Assembly: GCF_037860835.1 (NCBI RefSeq)
Contig: NZ_JBBEOG010000009.1
Span: forward strand, 62,001-126,000
Reading direction: 5' to 3'
Source: Aquipuribacter nitratireducens
GTDB lineage: Bacteria; Actinomycetota; Actinomycetes; Actinomycetales; JBBAYJ01
Length of the DNA stretch: 64,000 nucleotides
The notes beneath the pieces were generated by a model. It did no database searches and was not told where the DNA came from. It was given only the letters and a program-made list of their open reading frames with translations. Position 1 is the first letter of the stretch. Every line of letters starts with the position of its first letter. This document shows positions 36,476-44,016 of this stretch, in pieces. The position numbers and the translations under genes are program-made.

Positions 36476-37318
36476 TCAGCCGGCGGCGGAGCGGCGTTCG
36501 GGCTGCTCGTCGCCCGTGGCCTCGGCCTGCTCGGCCGACGGCGCCTCCACCGGGGCCTGCGGCCGGGACGAGCTGACGATCGGCTCGGCGTCACCGAGGG
36601 CCACCGGGGGCAGGGACCACGGCAGCGCCGGCGGGCGGTGGCTCACCGGCTTGGTCGCGTAGACGGGTGCCGGCACCTCGGCGGGGGTCCACGTGCCGTC
36701 GCTCGTCTCGGCCGCTCGCTCCGCCGGGCGGGCGACCTCGCTCGCCGCGGGTCGTGCGGGACGCGGCGCGAGAGGCGCGCCGCTGCGCCCGGCGCGGGCG
36801 TCGAAGACCTCGGTGGCGACACGGCGGGCGCGAGGCGGGAGGTCGGCGGCGGTGCGGACGACCGGGGAGCGCCGGCGGCGGGTCGAGGCCGCCGCGACCG
36901 CGCCGGAGGCGACCGCCCCGACGAGCCACCCGCCCGCGAGCACGGGCGCCCACCACGGCACGACCCCGACACCGAGGAGGACACCGGTGACGAGGAGACC
37001 GACGAGCCCGGCGAGCGCGGCCAGCCCGCGCACGCGGGTGACGAGGCGGTCCCGCCGGCTCCGCTCCCGGAGCGTGGCGGCGAGGTCGGGGGTGGGGCGG
37101 GCCGGCAGCCGGTCGGACACGACGGGCCGGTCGGCGGTGAGGACGACGCGGTGCGAGGGCCGTTGGGCCGCGGGCCGCTCGAGCACCCGGACGGCGGCGG
37201 ACGAGCGGTCGCCGTCCCGGTTCTCCAGGCGGGCGGCCCGCTCGCTCACGAGGACGGGTACGAGGTAGACCGCCCACAGTCCCACGATGACGAGGAGGAT
37301 GATCCCGCCGGCGCCCAC
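36476..37318 (-). CDS. glpR: GlpR/SepX-like divisome membrane protein
   Basis: A 280-residue membrane protein. The N-terminal helix (GGIILLVIVGLWAVYLVPVL, then VSERAARLE) is the signature of the actinobacterial Rv0996/GlpR/SepX group, followed by a basic cytoplasmic part, two more helices (about 95-140) and a disordered Pro/Ala-rich tail. In corynebacteria GlpR is the membrane partner of the gephyrin-like Glp (MoeA paralogue) in division and polar growth. Its position after galU-moeA-rimJ matches M. tuberculosis Rv0993-Rv0996. I chose GTG 37318 because TACGGT lies exactly 6 nt upstream (leaderless); GTG 37339 is the longer alternative. Function is inferred from synteny and the N-terminal motif. 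Confidence 0.72.
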   Translation of the reverse strand: MGAGGIILLVIVGLWAVYLVPVLVSERAARLENRDGDRSSAAVRVLERPAAQRPSHRVVLTADRPVVSDRLPARPTPDLAATLRERSRRDRLVTRVRGLAALAGLVGLLVTGVLLGVGVVPWWAPVLAGGWLVGAVASGAVAAASTRRRRSPVVRTAADLPPRARRVATEVFDARAGRSGAPLAPRPARPAASEVARPAERAAETSDGTWTPAEVPAPVYATKPVSHRPPALPWSLPPVALGDAEPIVSSSRPQAPVEAPSAEQAEATGDEQPERRSAAG

Positions 37319-37358
37319 GACAGGACCGTAGGTCCGCACCGCGTCGTGGCCGTGGACC

Positions 37359-38009
37359 TCACAGGCGTGTCGCGGACCCGCCGTTCCCGAGGTCGTCGCG
37401 GGACGCCTCGCGGGGCACCTCCCGGGCCGCGTGAGCCCGGGCGTGCAGCCCCTCGGGCACCTCGTCGGCGAGCACGGCGAACGACACGTGGTCCCGCCAG
37501 TCGCCGTCGATGTGGAGCAGGCCCCGGCGCAGGCCCTCGTCCCGCAGCCCGAGCTTGCGGACCACGGCGAGGCTCGGCGCGTTCTCGGGCCGGATGTTGA
37601 TCTCGAGCCGGTGGACGCCGCCGGCGAAGCAGTGGTCGGCGGCGAGCCCGACGGCGCACGGCACGTGCCCGCGCCCGGCGACCTGCCGGTCGATCCAGTA
37701 GCCGACCGAGCCGCTGCGGAACGCGCCCCACGCGAGCATCGACACCGTCAGCTGCCCGCGCAGCCGACCGTCGACCTCGATGGCGAAGGGCAGGGCCCGG
37801 CCCTCCCGGGCCTGCCGTCGCAGCCCGGCGACCATGCCGGCGTAGCTGGGGGGCACGGACCCGTCGGGCGCGGTGGCCTCCCACGGCTGCAGCCAGTCCC
37901 GGTTGCGCAGCTGCACCTCCTCCCACGCCGCACGGTCCCGGCGGCGGAGCGGCCGCAGCCGCAGCCGCCCGTGCTCGAGCTCGACCGGCCAGAGCCGGGT
38001 GTACGTCAC
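37359..38009 (-). CDS. rimJ: GNAT N-acetyltransferase, RimJ-like
   Basis: A 216-residue GNAT protein of the RimJ/RimL type, which acetylates N-termini of ribosomal proteins in E. coli. It has LRLRPLRRRDRAAWEEV, NRDWLQPWE, GYWIDRQVAGRGHVP (acetyl-CoA loop, with the usual R/Q-x-x-G-x-G/A pattern) and HRLEINIRPENAPSLAVVRK. GTG 38009 overlaps the mog TGA (GTGA). It lies between mog and glpR; the galU-glp-rimJ-glpR grouping is conserved in actinobacteria. Confidence 0.9.
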   Translation of the reverse strand: MTYTRLWPVELEHGRLRLRPLRRRDRAAWEEVQLRNRDWLQPWEATAPDGSVPPSYAGMVAGLRRQAREGRALPFAIEVDGRLRGQLTVSMLAWGAFRSGSVGYWIDRQVAGRGHVPCAVGLAADHCFAGGVHRLEINIRPENAPSLAVVRKLGLRDEGLRRGLLHIDGDWRDHVSFAVLADEVPEGLHARAHAAREVPREASRDDLGNGGSATRL

Positions 38010-38530
38010 GGCTCCCCCCGACCGTGTGCGTGGGCCTCGGGCCCGGGCACGCCGGCGAGCATGTCGAGGGCGTGCGGCAGCAGGGGACCGAGGACCTCGA
38101 GCGCGTCGCGGCAGGCGCCGGTCGAGCCGGGCAGCGCGACGACGAGCGACCGTCCGGCGACCCCGGCGACGGAGCGGGACAGGGACGCGGTGACGACGCC
38201 GCGGGCGCGCCCGTCGGCGCGCAGGGCCTCCGCCACGCCCGGCACCTCCCGGTCCAGGAGCGGCCGCACCTGCTCGGGGGTCGTGTCGTCGGGTGACAGC
38301 CCGGTCCCGCCCGTGAGGAGGACGACGTCGGCGCCGGCGGCGAGCGCCTCACGCAGCGCGGTCCCGACGGCGTCCCCGTCGGGCACGACGGCGGCTACCG
38401 GCACCTCGAGGCCGAGCTCCCGCAGCCCGGCGACGAGCAGCGGCCCGGAGCGGTCCGCGGCGGTCCCGGCCGCCGCGCTCGTCGAGACGGTGACGACGCG
38501 GCCGCGGCGGGCCCCGGGCGGCTCAGCCAT
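38006..38530 (-). CDS. mog: Molybdopterin adenylyltransferase-type protein (MogA/MoaB)
   Basis: A 174-residue protein of the MogA/MoaB family, which adenylates molybdopterin before metal insertion. Motifs are VVTVSTSAAAGTAADRSG, VVLLTGGTGLSPDDTTPE and ALPGSTGACRDALE. ATG 38530 overlaps the moaC stop by 8 bp; GTG 38533 just before it is also possible. Its presence inside the glp cluster, together with moaC, shows that molybdenum-cofactor genes have been combined here with the division-associated genes. Confidence 0.92.
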   Translation of the reverse strand: MAEPPGARRGRVVTVSTSAAAGTAADRSGPLLVAGLRELGLEVPVAAVVPDGDAVGTALREALAAGADVVLLTGGTGLSPDDTTPEQVRPLLDREVPGVAEALRADGRARGVVTASLSRSVAGVAGRSLVVALPGSTGACRDALEVLGPLLPHALDMLAGVPGPEAHAHGRGEP

Positions 38531-39029
38531 CACCGCGCACCCAGTCCCCGCTGCGCCCGCCGGACTTCGCGACGACCCGCACGTCGGTGATCTCGCTGAG
38601 CCGGTCGAGCGCCTTCACCATGTCGACGACGGTGAGCCCCGCGACCGCGACGGCGGTGAGGGCCTCCATCTCGACGCCCGTGCGCTCCGCGGTGCGCACC
38701 GTCGCGCGCAGCGCGACGCCGTCGTCGACGACCTCGACGTCCATGACGACCCCGTGCACCGCCACCGGGTGGGCCAACGGCACCAGGTCGGGGGTGCGCT
38801 TGGTGGCCTGGATGCCGGCGAGGCGGGCGACGGCGAGCACGTCACCCTTCGGCACCGTCCGGTCGCGCAGGGCCGCGACGACCTCCGGGGAGCAGCGGAC
38901 GAGACCCGTCGCGACGGCCTCGCGGACGGTGACCGCCTTCGCGGTGACGTCGACCATGCGGGCCTGCCCCCGGGCGTCGACGTGCGTGAGCGACGGCCCG
39001 GTCGACGGTGGGATTCCGCTGTCGCTCAC
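38523..39029 (-). CDS. moaC: Cyclic pyranopterin monophosphate synthase
   Basis: Works with MoaA to convert GTP to cyclic pyranopterin monophosphate, the first step of molybdenum cofactor synthesis. The 168 residues contain MVDVTAKAVTVREA, PKGDVLAVARLAGIQATKRT, PLAHPVAVHG, ERTGVEMEALTAV and the active-site DMVKALDR. GTG 39029 overlaps the moeA TGA (GTGA). No moaA is visible in the window. Confidence 0.96.
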   Translation of the reverse strand: MSDSGIPPSTGPSLTHVDARGQARMVDVTAKAVTVREAVATGLVRCSPEVVAALRDRTVPKGDVLAVARLAGIQATKRTPDLVPLAHPVAVHGVVMDVEVVDDGVALRATVRTAERTGVEMEALTAVAVAGLTVVDMVKALDRLSEITDVRVVAKSGGRSGDWVRGDG

Positions 39030-40291
39030 GCCGTGCCCCCCGCCAGCACGAGGCACTCGAGCCGGTCGCCGGGCTCCACCGCCGTGACGTCCTCCGGCAC
39101 GACGGCCAGCGCGTCGGCGTGCGCGAGGTCGGCGGCGAGGTGGCTGCCCTGCCCGCCGACGGCCTCGCACTCCACGTCCGCGCCGCTCGGGCCGGTCGCG
39201 ACGAGCCGTACGCGCGCGAACTGCCGCTTGCCCGCCGGGGACGACCAGCCGGACCGGGTGACGGCCTCGACGCGTCTCCGCTCGAGCACGCGGTGCCCGA
39301 GCGCGGCGAGGAGGGCGGGACGGACGAAGACCTCGAAGGACACCATCGCGCTCACCGGGTTGCCGGGCAGGCAGAAGACGGGAACACGGCGGCCGTCGGG
39401 TCCCTCGAGCACACCGAGACCCTGCGGCATGCCCGGCTGCATCGCGACCCGGCGGAACCGCACTCCCCCGGTCTCCCGCAGGACCGCCTTCACGACGTCG
39501 AACGCGCCGGCCGACACCCCGCCGGTCGTGACGACGACGTCGGCGCGGGCCGCCTGCTCGGCGAGCGCGGACCGCAGGCCGGCGGGGTCGTCGGGCACCC
39601 CGCCGACGTGCGCGGCGTCGCAGCCGAGCTCCCGCGCCGCGGCGGTCACCCCGATGCCGTTGGAGTCGTGGACCTGACCGGGGCGAAGGGCACCGCCCGG
39701 CGCCACGAGCTCGTCGCCGGTCGACAGGACGGCGACCCGCGGGACCCCGACGACCCGCACCCGGGCACGCCCCACGGCGGTGAGGAGCGCGAGCCGACGC
39801 GGGTCGAGCAGGTCCCCGGCCCGCAGCACGGTCTCGCCGGCCCCGACGTCGCTGCCGGCGCGGCGCACGAACCGGCCCGGCTCGGCGGGGGCACGGACCT
39901 CGACGCGCTCGACGCCGGCGTCGGTCTGCTCGACGGGCACGATGCCGTCGGCGCCGGGCGGCACGACGCCGCCGGTCATGATCCGCACGGCCGACCCGGC
40001 CGGCAGGGCGTCGGGGGCGGCGGACCCGGCGGCGACGTCCCCGAGGACCGGCAGCACGACGGGGCTGCCCTCCGACGCGGAGGCGACGTCCGCGCAGTGG
40101 ACCGCGTAGCCGTCCATGCCGGAGTTGTCCGCTCCCGGCAACGGCGCGGGGGCGACGACGTCCTCCGCGAGGACACGGCCGAGGGCGTCGAGGAGTCCGA
40201 CCTCGACCGGCGTGACCGGCGCGACGAGGGCGAGGCAGTCCCGGCGGTGGTCGTCGACCGGGACGAGCCCCGCGACCCCGTGTCCGCTCAC
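39026..40291 (-). CDS. moeA: MoeA/gephyrin-like protein, Glp candidate
   Basis: A 421-residue molybdopterin molybdotransferase-fold protein. Motifs: PLPGADNSGMDGYAV, GSAVRIMTGGVVPPGADGI, STGDELV, VHDSNGIGV, VVTTGGVSAGAFDVVK, CLPGNPVSAMVSFEVFV and a C-terminal domain IV beta barrel. In E. coli MoeA inserts molybdenum. In C. glutamicum the paralogue in this genomic position (after galU, near rimJ and glpR) is Glp, a divisome protein that binds FtsZ. Here it is next to moaC and mog, so both roles are possible. It begins 7 bp after galU ends. Confidence 0.92.
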   Translation of the reverse strand: MSGHGVAGLVPVDDHRRDCLALVAPVTPVEVGLLDALGRVLAEDVVAPAPLPGADNSGMDGYAVHCADVASASEGSPVVLPVLGDVAAGSAAPDALPAGSAVRIMTGGVVPPGADGIVPVEQTDAGVERVEVRAPAEPGRFVRRAGSDVGAGETVLRAGDLLDPRRLALLTAVGRARVRVVGVPRVAVLSTGDELVAPGGALRPGQVHDSNGIGVTAAARELGCDAAHVGGVPDDPAGLRSALAEQAARADVVVTTGGVSAGAFDVVKAVLRETGGVRFRRVAMQPGMPQGLGVLEGPDGRRVPVFCLPGNPVSAMVSFEVFVRPALLAALGHRVLERRRVEAVTRSGWSSPAGKRQFARVRLVATGPSGADVECEAVGGQGSHLAADLAHADALAVVPEDVTAVEPGDRLECLVLAGGTA

Positions 40292-40298
40292 GAGCCGC

Positions 40299-41210
40299 TC
40301 ACGCCTGCTGGAAGTCCGTCCCGCCGACGTACTCCGTCAGCCACGCCCGGAAGTCCGGCCCGAGGTCGTCGCGCTCCGCCGCGAGCCGGACGACGGTCTT
40401 GAGGTAGTCGAGGCGGTCGCCCGTGTCGTAGCGGCGACCGCGGAACACGACGCCGGTGACGCCGTGGCCGTCCCCGTCGCCCGTCGCGAGGGTCTGCAGG
40501 GCGTCGGTCAGCTGGATCTCGCCGCCACGGCCGTACGGGGTGTGGCGCAGGATCTCGAACACGGCCGGGGACAGCGCGTACCGGCCGATGAGGGCGAGGT
40601 TGCTCGGCGCCTCCTCCGGATCGGGCTTCTCGACGAGCCCGGTGACGCGGACGACGTCCGTCTCGTCGGTGGGCTCGACGGCCGCGCAGCCGTAGAGGTG
40701 GACCTGGTCCTGCGGCACCTCGAGGAGGAGGACGACGCTGCCGCCGTGCTTCTGCTGGACGTCGAGCATGCGCGGCAGGATCTCGTCGCGCGGGTCGATG
40801 AGGTCGTCGCCGAGCAGCACGGCGAACGGCTCGTGGCCGACGTGCTGGGCCGCGCACAGCACGGCGTGACCGAGGCCGCGGGGGTCGCCCTGCCGGACGT
40901 AGTGGATGGTGCCGAGGTCGTTGGAGGCCTGGACCGCCCGCAGGGTCGAGTCCTTGCCCTTGGCCTGGAGGGAGTGCTCGAGCTCGAGGTTGCGGTCGAA
41001 GTGGTCCTCGAGCGCCCGCTTGCTCCGGCCGGTGATCATGAGGACGTCGTCGAGGCCGGCGGCGACCGCCTCCTCCACCACGTACTGGATGGCGGGCCGG
41101 TCGACCACCGGCAGCATCTCCTTCGGCGTCGCCTTGGTCGCCGGCAGGAAGCGGGTGCCGAGACCGGCGGCAGGGATGACGGCCTTCGTGGCCCGTGCGT
41201 CAGTCGTCAT
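40299..41210 (-). CDS. galU: UTP-glucose-1-phosphate uridylyltransferase
   Basis: Makes UDP-glucose for glycans, glycolipids and trehalose. The 303-residue protein has AVIPAAGLGTRFLPATKATP, KEMLPVVDRPAIQYVVEEA, RGLGHAVLCA, LLGDDLID, GLVEKPDP and the LTDAL/YDTGDRLDYLK region. ATG 41210 has TAGGGT 6 nt upstream and no RBS, so the operon galU-moeA-moaC-mog-rimJ begins with a leaderless mRNA. Genes following it are tightly packed. Confidence 0.97.
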   Translation of the reverse strand: MTTDARATKAVIPAAGLGTRFLPATKATPKEMLPVVDRPAIQYVVEEAVAAGLDDVLMITGRSKRALEDHFDRNLELEHSLQAKGKDSTLRAVQASNDLGTIHYVRQGDPRGLGHAVLCAAQHVGHEPFAVLLGDDLIDPRDEILPRMLDVQQKHGGSVVLLLEVPQDQVHLYGCAAVEPTDETDVVRVTGLVEKPDPEEAPSNLALIGRYALSPAVFEILRHTPYGRGGEIQLTDALQTLATGDGDGHGVTGVVFRGRRYDTGDRLDYLKTVVRLAAERDDLGPDFRAWLTEYVGGTDFQQA

Positions 41211-41245
41211 GTCACGACCCTAGGCCTCCCCCCGGACCACGGCGA

Positions 41246-43297
41246 TCAGTCACGGGCCCCGGCGGGCACGACGGGACTGGGCTCCCCCCCGGGCAGCCGC
41301 GCGACGCGGGCGCGGTCCCGCCCGGCCTCCTTCGCCTCGTACAGGGCCCGGTCGGCGGCGCGCATGAGGTCGGTGCCGGTCGTGCCGTGCTGCGGGTACG
41401 CCGCGATGCCGATGGACGCGCTGACCGGGATCGGCGGTGCACCGTCCGGCAGCCGGAACGGCTCCACGCGCAACGCCGCGAGGATGCGCTCGGCCAGCGC
41501 CGTGGCGCCGTCGAGGTCGGTCTCCGGCAGGAGGAGGGCGAACTCCTCCCCGCCGTAGCGGGCGACGGTGTCGACCTCGCGGACGCACTCGGTGACGCGA
41601 CGCGCGAGCTCCCGGAGCACGGCGTCGCCCGCCGCGTGGCCGTGGGTGTCGTTGACGGCCTTGAACCGGTCGAGGTCGACCATGAGCACCCCGAGCGGGT
41701 GGCCGAACCGCACGGCGCGCTCGAGCTCGCGCACGAGCATGGTGCTGAGGTGGCGGAAGTTGTGGACGCCCGTGAGCGGGTCCGTCACCGACAGCCGCTC
41801 CACCTCCAGGTGGTCCTTGATGTTCGCCAGGGCCGTGCCGGCGTTGCCGGCGAGCGCCGCGATGGCCTCCAGGGCGTGCGAGTCGTAGCCGGGCGCCCCG
41901 ACGGGCCGAGCGACGACGACGGCCCCGAGGGGACGGGCGCTGCTGCCGATGGGCACCGCGAGGGTCGGTCCGACCGTGTCGCCGCCCGGCTCCTGCAGCA
42001 GCGCCTGCTCGGCGAGCGCGCGGTCCGCGAGCCGGGTGAGGCCCGTCCGCAGCGGCTCCTCCAGGGGTCCGCTCTCGTCGCCCCGGCCCCGCTCGCGCAG
42101 CGACAGCACCCGACGGCCCAGCCGGGACCCCCGGTCGTGGTGGACGGCCACGCCCATGGGCGCCTCCGCCGCGAGCAGCGCTCCCTGGAGGACCGACTGC
42201 AGGAGCCCGTCGCGGTCGTGGGTCTGCTGCAGCGCGTGGGCGAACACCTCCTGCTGGCGCTGGACGCCCTCCTCGCGGGCCCGCAGGTCGCGGGCGAGGG
42301 AGCCGAGGACGCTCGAGACGCCGCGGAGGTCCCGGTCGTCCGGGGCGGTCGGCACCTCGGCGGTGTCGTCGCCCGCGGCGATGCGCCGGGCGAGGTCGGC
42401 GACGTCGCGGAGGGGACGCAGGATCGTCGCCGACAGCAGCCAGATGAGCAGGGCGGTGCCGAAGACGCTCGCGACGAAGGCGATGACGAGCTGCTGCCCC
42501 ACCAGGCCCCGCGGCTCGCCGACCGCGACCACCCGCACGTCGTCGCCGAACACCTGGCGGCTGACGAAGCGCTGGTCGACCACCCGCCCGACGCCGTCGG
42601 CGTCCGCGACGGCGGCCGCGGCGAGGTTGCCCGCGATCTCGTCGTCCGCGGACAGGCTGCCGCTCGCGGCGACGACGTCGTCGCCGTTCAGCAGCAGGAT
42701 GCTGCCCGTCCGCAGGCCCGCGGCCTCCGTCACGCGGCCGAGCAGCTCGTCGTCGAGGGGCGCGGCGACGAGCACCGACCCCTGCTCGACGACCTGGCCG
42801 CCCGGGCCGATGAAGGTGACGTCGACGGTGTCGGCGAGGACGACGTCGCCGTCGGCGGTGAGCACGCTCCCGCTGCTGCAGTCCGCCCGCGCGACGACCT
42901 CGGGTGTCTCGACGGCGGCGGGCACGGCCTCGCCCGCGGAGCCGACCACCACCCCGTCGCGGTCGAGGACGACGACCGTCCAGGGGTCCCCGTTGGTGAC
43001 CGCGGTCCCGCTCACGCCCGCGGCGGCCTGGGAGAACGCCCGCTCGGGGGAGACCTCGGCGGCCGTGGCGGAGACCTGCGCCTGCAGCTGCGCGGTGACG
43101 AGGGCCGCCCGGTCGGCGACCGCGGCGCACTCGGCGACGAGCAGCGACGACGCGGCGGCGGCGATCTGGCGCAGCCGGGCCTGCTCCGCCTCGCCGACCT
43201 GCCACGGCAGCAGGACGCCGACGATGGTGAACACCCCGAGCAGGGGGACGACGGCCGCGGCGACGAGCGCGGCGAACAGCCGCCACCGGATGCTCAC
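41246..43297 (-). CDS. Membrane diguanylate cyclase with sensor, HAMP, GAF and GGDEF
   Basis: A 683-residue c-di-GMP synthase. Domains: transmembrane helix (about 7-30), extracytoplasmic Cache-like sensor (35-265), second helix (about 270-290), HAMP (LRPLRDVADLARRIAAGDD), GAF-like region (about 360-510) and GGDEF (about 515-675) with TDPLTGVHNFRH, DLDRFKAVNDTHGH, the inhibitory site REVD five residues before the loop, and ARYGGEEF. Active site and I-site are both intact, unlike the other cyclase in this window. GTG 43297 follows GGGAGG. It lies between galU and the divergent folate gene. Confidence 0.93.
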   Translation of the reverse strand: MSIRWRLFAALVAAAVVPLLGVFTIVGVLLPWQVGEAEQARLRQIAAAASSLLVAECAAVADRAALVTAQLQAQVSATAAEVSPERAFSQAAAGVSGTAVTNGDPWTVVVLDRDGVVVGSAGEAVPAAVETPEVVARADCSSGSVLTADGDVVLADTVDVTFIGPGGQVVEQGSVLVAAPLDDELLGRVTEAAGLRTGSILLLNGDDVVAASGSLSADDEIAGNLAAAAVADADGVGRVVDQRFVSRQVFGDDVRVVAVGEPRGLVGQQLVIAFVASVFGTALLIWLLSATILRPLRDVADLARRIAAGDDTAEVPTAPDDRDLRGVSSVLGSLARDLRAREEGVQRQQEVFAHALQQTHDRDGLLQSVLQGALLAAEAPMGVAVHHDRGSRLGRRVLSLRERGRGDESGPLEEPLRTGLTRLADRALAEQALLQEPGGDTVGPTLAVPIGSSARPLGAVVVARPVGAPGYDSHALEAIAALAGNAGTALANIKDHLEVERLSVTDPLTGVHNFRHLSTMLVRELERAVRFGHPLGVLMVDLDRFKAVNDTHGHAAGDAVLRELARRVTECVREVDTVARYGGEEFALLLPETDLDGATALAERILAALRVEPFRLPDGAPPIPVSASIGIAAYPQHGTTGTDLMRAADRALYEAKEAGRDRARVARLPGGEPSPVVPAGARD

Positions 43298-43356
43298 GCC
43301 GACCTCCCGTCGCCACCGCGTGGAGCGCGGTGTGCCCGAACCGCCACGATCCTCCC

Positions 43357-44010
43357 ATGACCAGCGGACACGACGGCGACAAGGCCGCCCTGCGTCTCGC
43401 CGTGCGGCGCCGGCGCGCCGGGGCCGACGAGGCGACCCGGCGCGAGGCCGCGGACCGGCACGCGGGGCTCGTCGGCGCCGTCCTCGACCTCCGGCCCGGC
43501 GCAGCGGCGACCGTCGCGTGCTACGCCTCGATCGGGGACGAGCCCCGGACGGCGCCGCTGCGGGCGGCGCTCGCCGCGCGGGGTGTCGAGGTCCTGCTGC
43601 CGTGGCTGCGCCCCGACCTCGACCTCGACTGGGTGCGCGACCCCGGCCCGGCCGCGACGACCGGGCGGGAGCACGCCCTGCGCCCGCCCGGGGACCGGCT
43701 CGGCCCGGACGCGGTCGGGCGCTGCGGGGTCGTGGTCGTGCCCGCGCTCGCCGTCGACGCCGCCGGCACCCGGCTCGGGCAGGGGGGTGGCTCCTACGAC
43801 CGTGCCCTGGCGCGGCTGCGGGCCTCCCCGGCGGGTGCCGCGGTGCCCGTCGTCGCCGTGCTGTCGTGTGCTGAGGAGCTGCTCCCGGGCGCGGCGCTGC
43901 CGCGGGAGACGCACGACGTCGCCGTCGACGCCGTCCTGCTCCCCGACGGGCTGCGGGTGCTCCGCGGGCAGCCGGACGAGGGGGAGCCGGCCGGGCACGG
44001 CCGGTCGTGA
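43357..44010 (+). CDS. 5-formyltetrahydrofolate cyclo-ligase
   Basis: Converts 5-formyl-THF to 5,10-methenyl-THF using ATP. The 217-residue protein has ALRLAVRRRRAG, ACYASIGDEPRT, VVVVPALAVDAAGTRLGQGG and GSYDRALARL (the binding motif G-x-G-G-S-Y-D-R). ATG 43357 has CACGAT 6 nt upstream and no RBS. Its location opposite galU matches M. tuberculosis Rv0992c-Rv0993; here a diguanylate cyclase is inserted between. Confidence 0.93.
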   Translation: MTSGHDGDKAALRLAVRRRRAGADEATRREAADRHAGLVGAVLDLRPGAAATVACYASIGDEPRTAPLRAALAARGVEVLLPWLRPDLDLDWVRDPGPAATTGREHALRPPGDRLGPDAVGRCGVVVVPALAVDAAGTRLGQGGGSYDRALARLRASPAGAAVPVVAVLSCAEELLPGAALPRETHDVAVDAVLLPDGLRVLRGQPDEGEPAGHGRS

Positions 44011-44016
44011 TGCCGG

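Noticed and set aside
37323-37335. GGACC-GTA-GGTCC palindrome at the glpR start as a DosR-type site
   Set aside because: Most of it is explained by the TACGGT -10 element, and one chance palindrome of this size is not surprising at this GC content.
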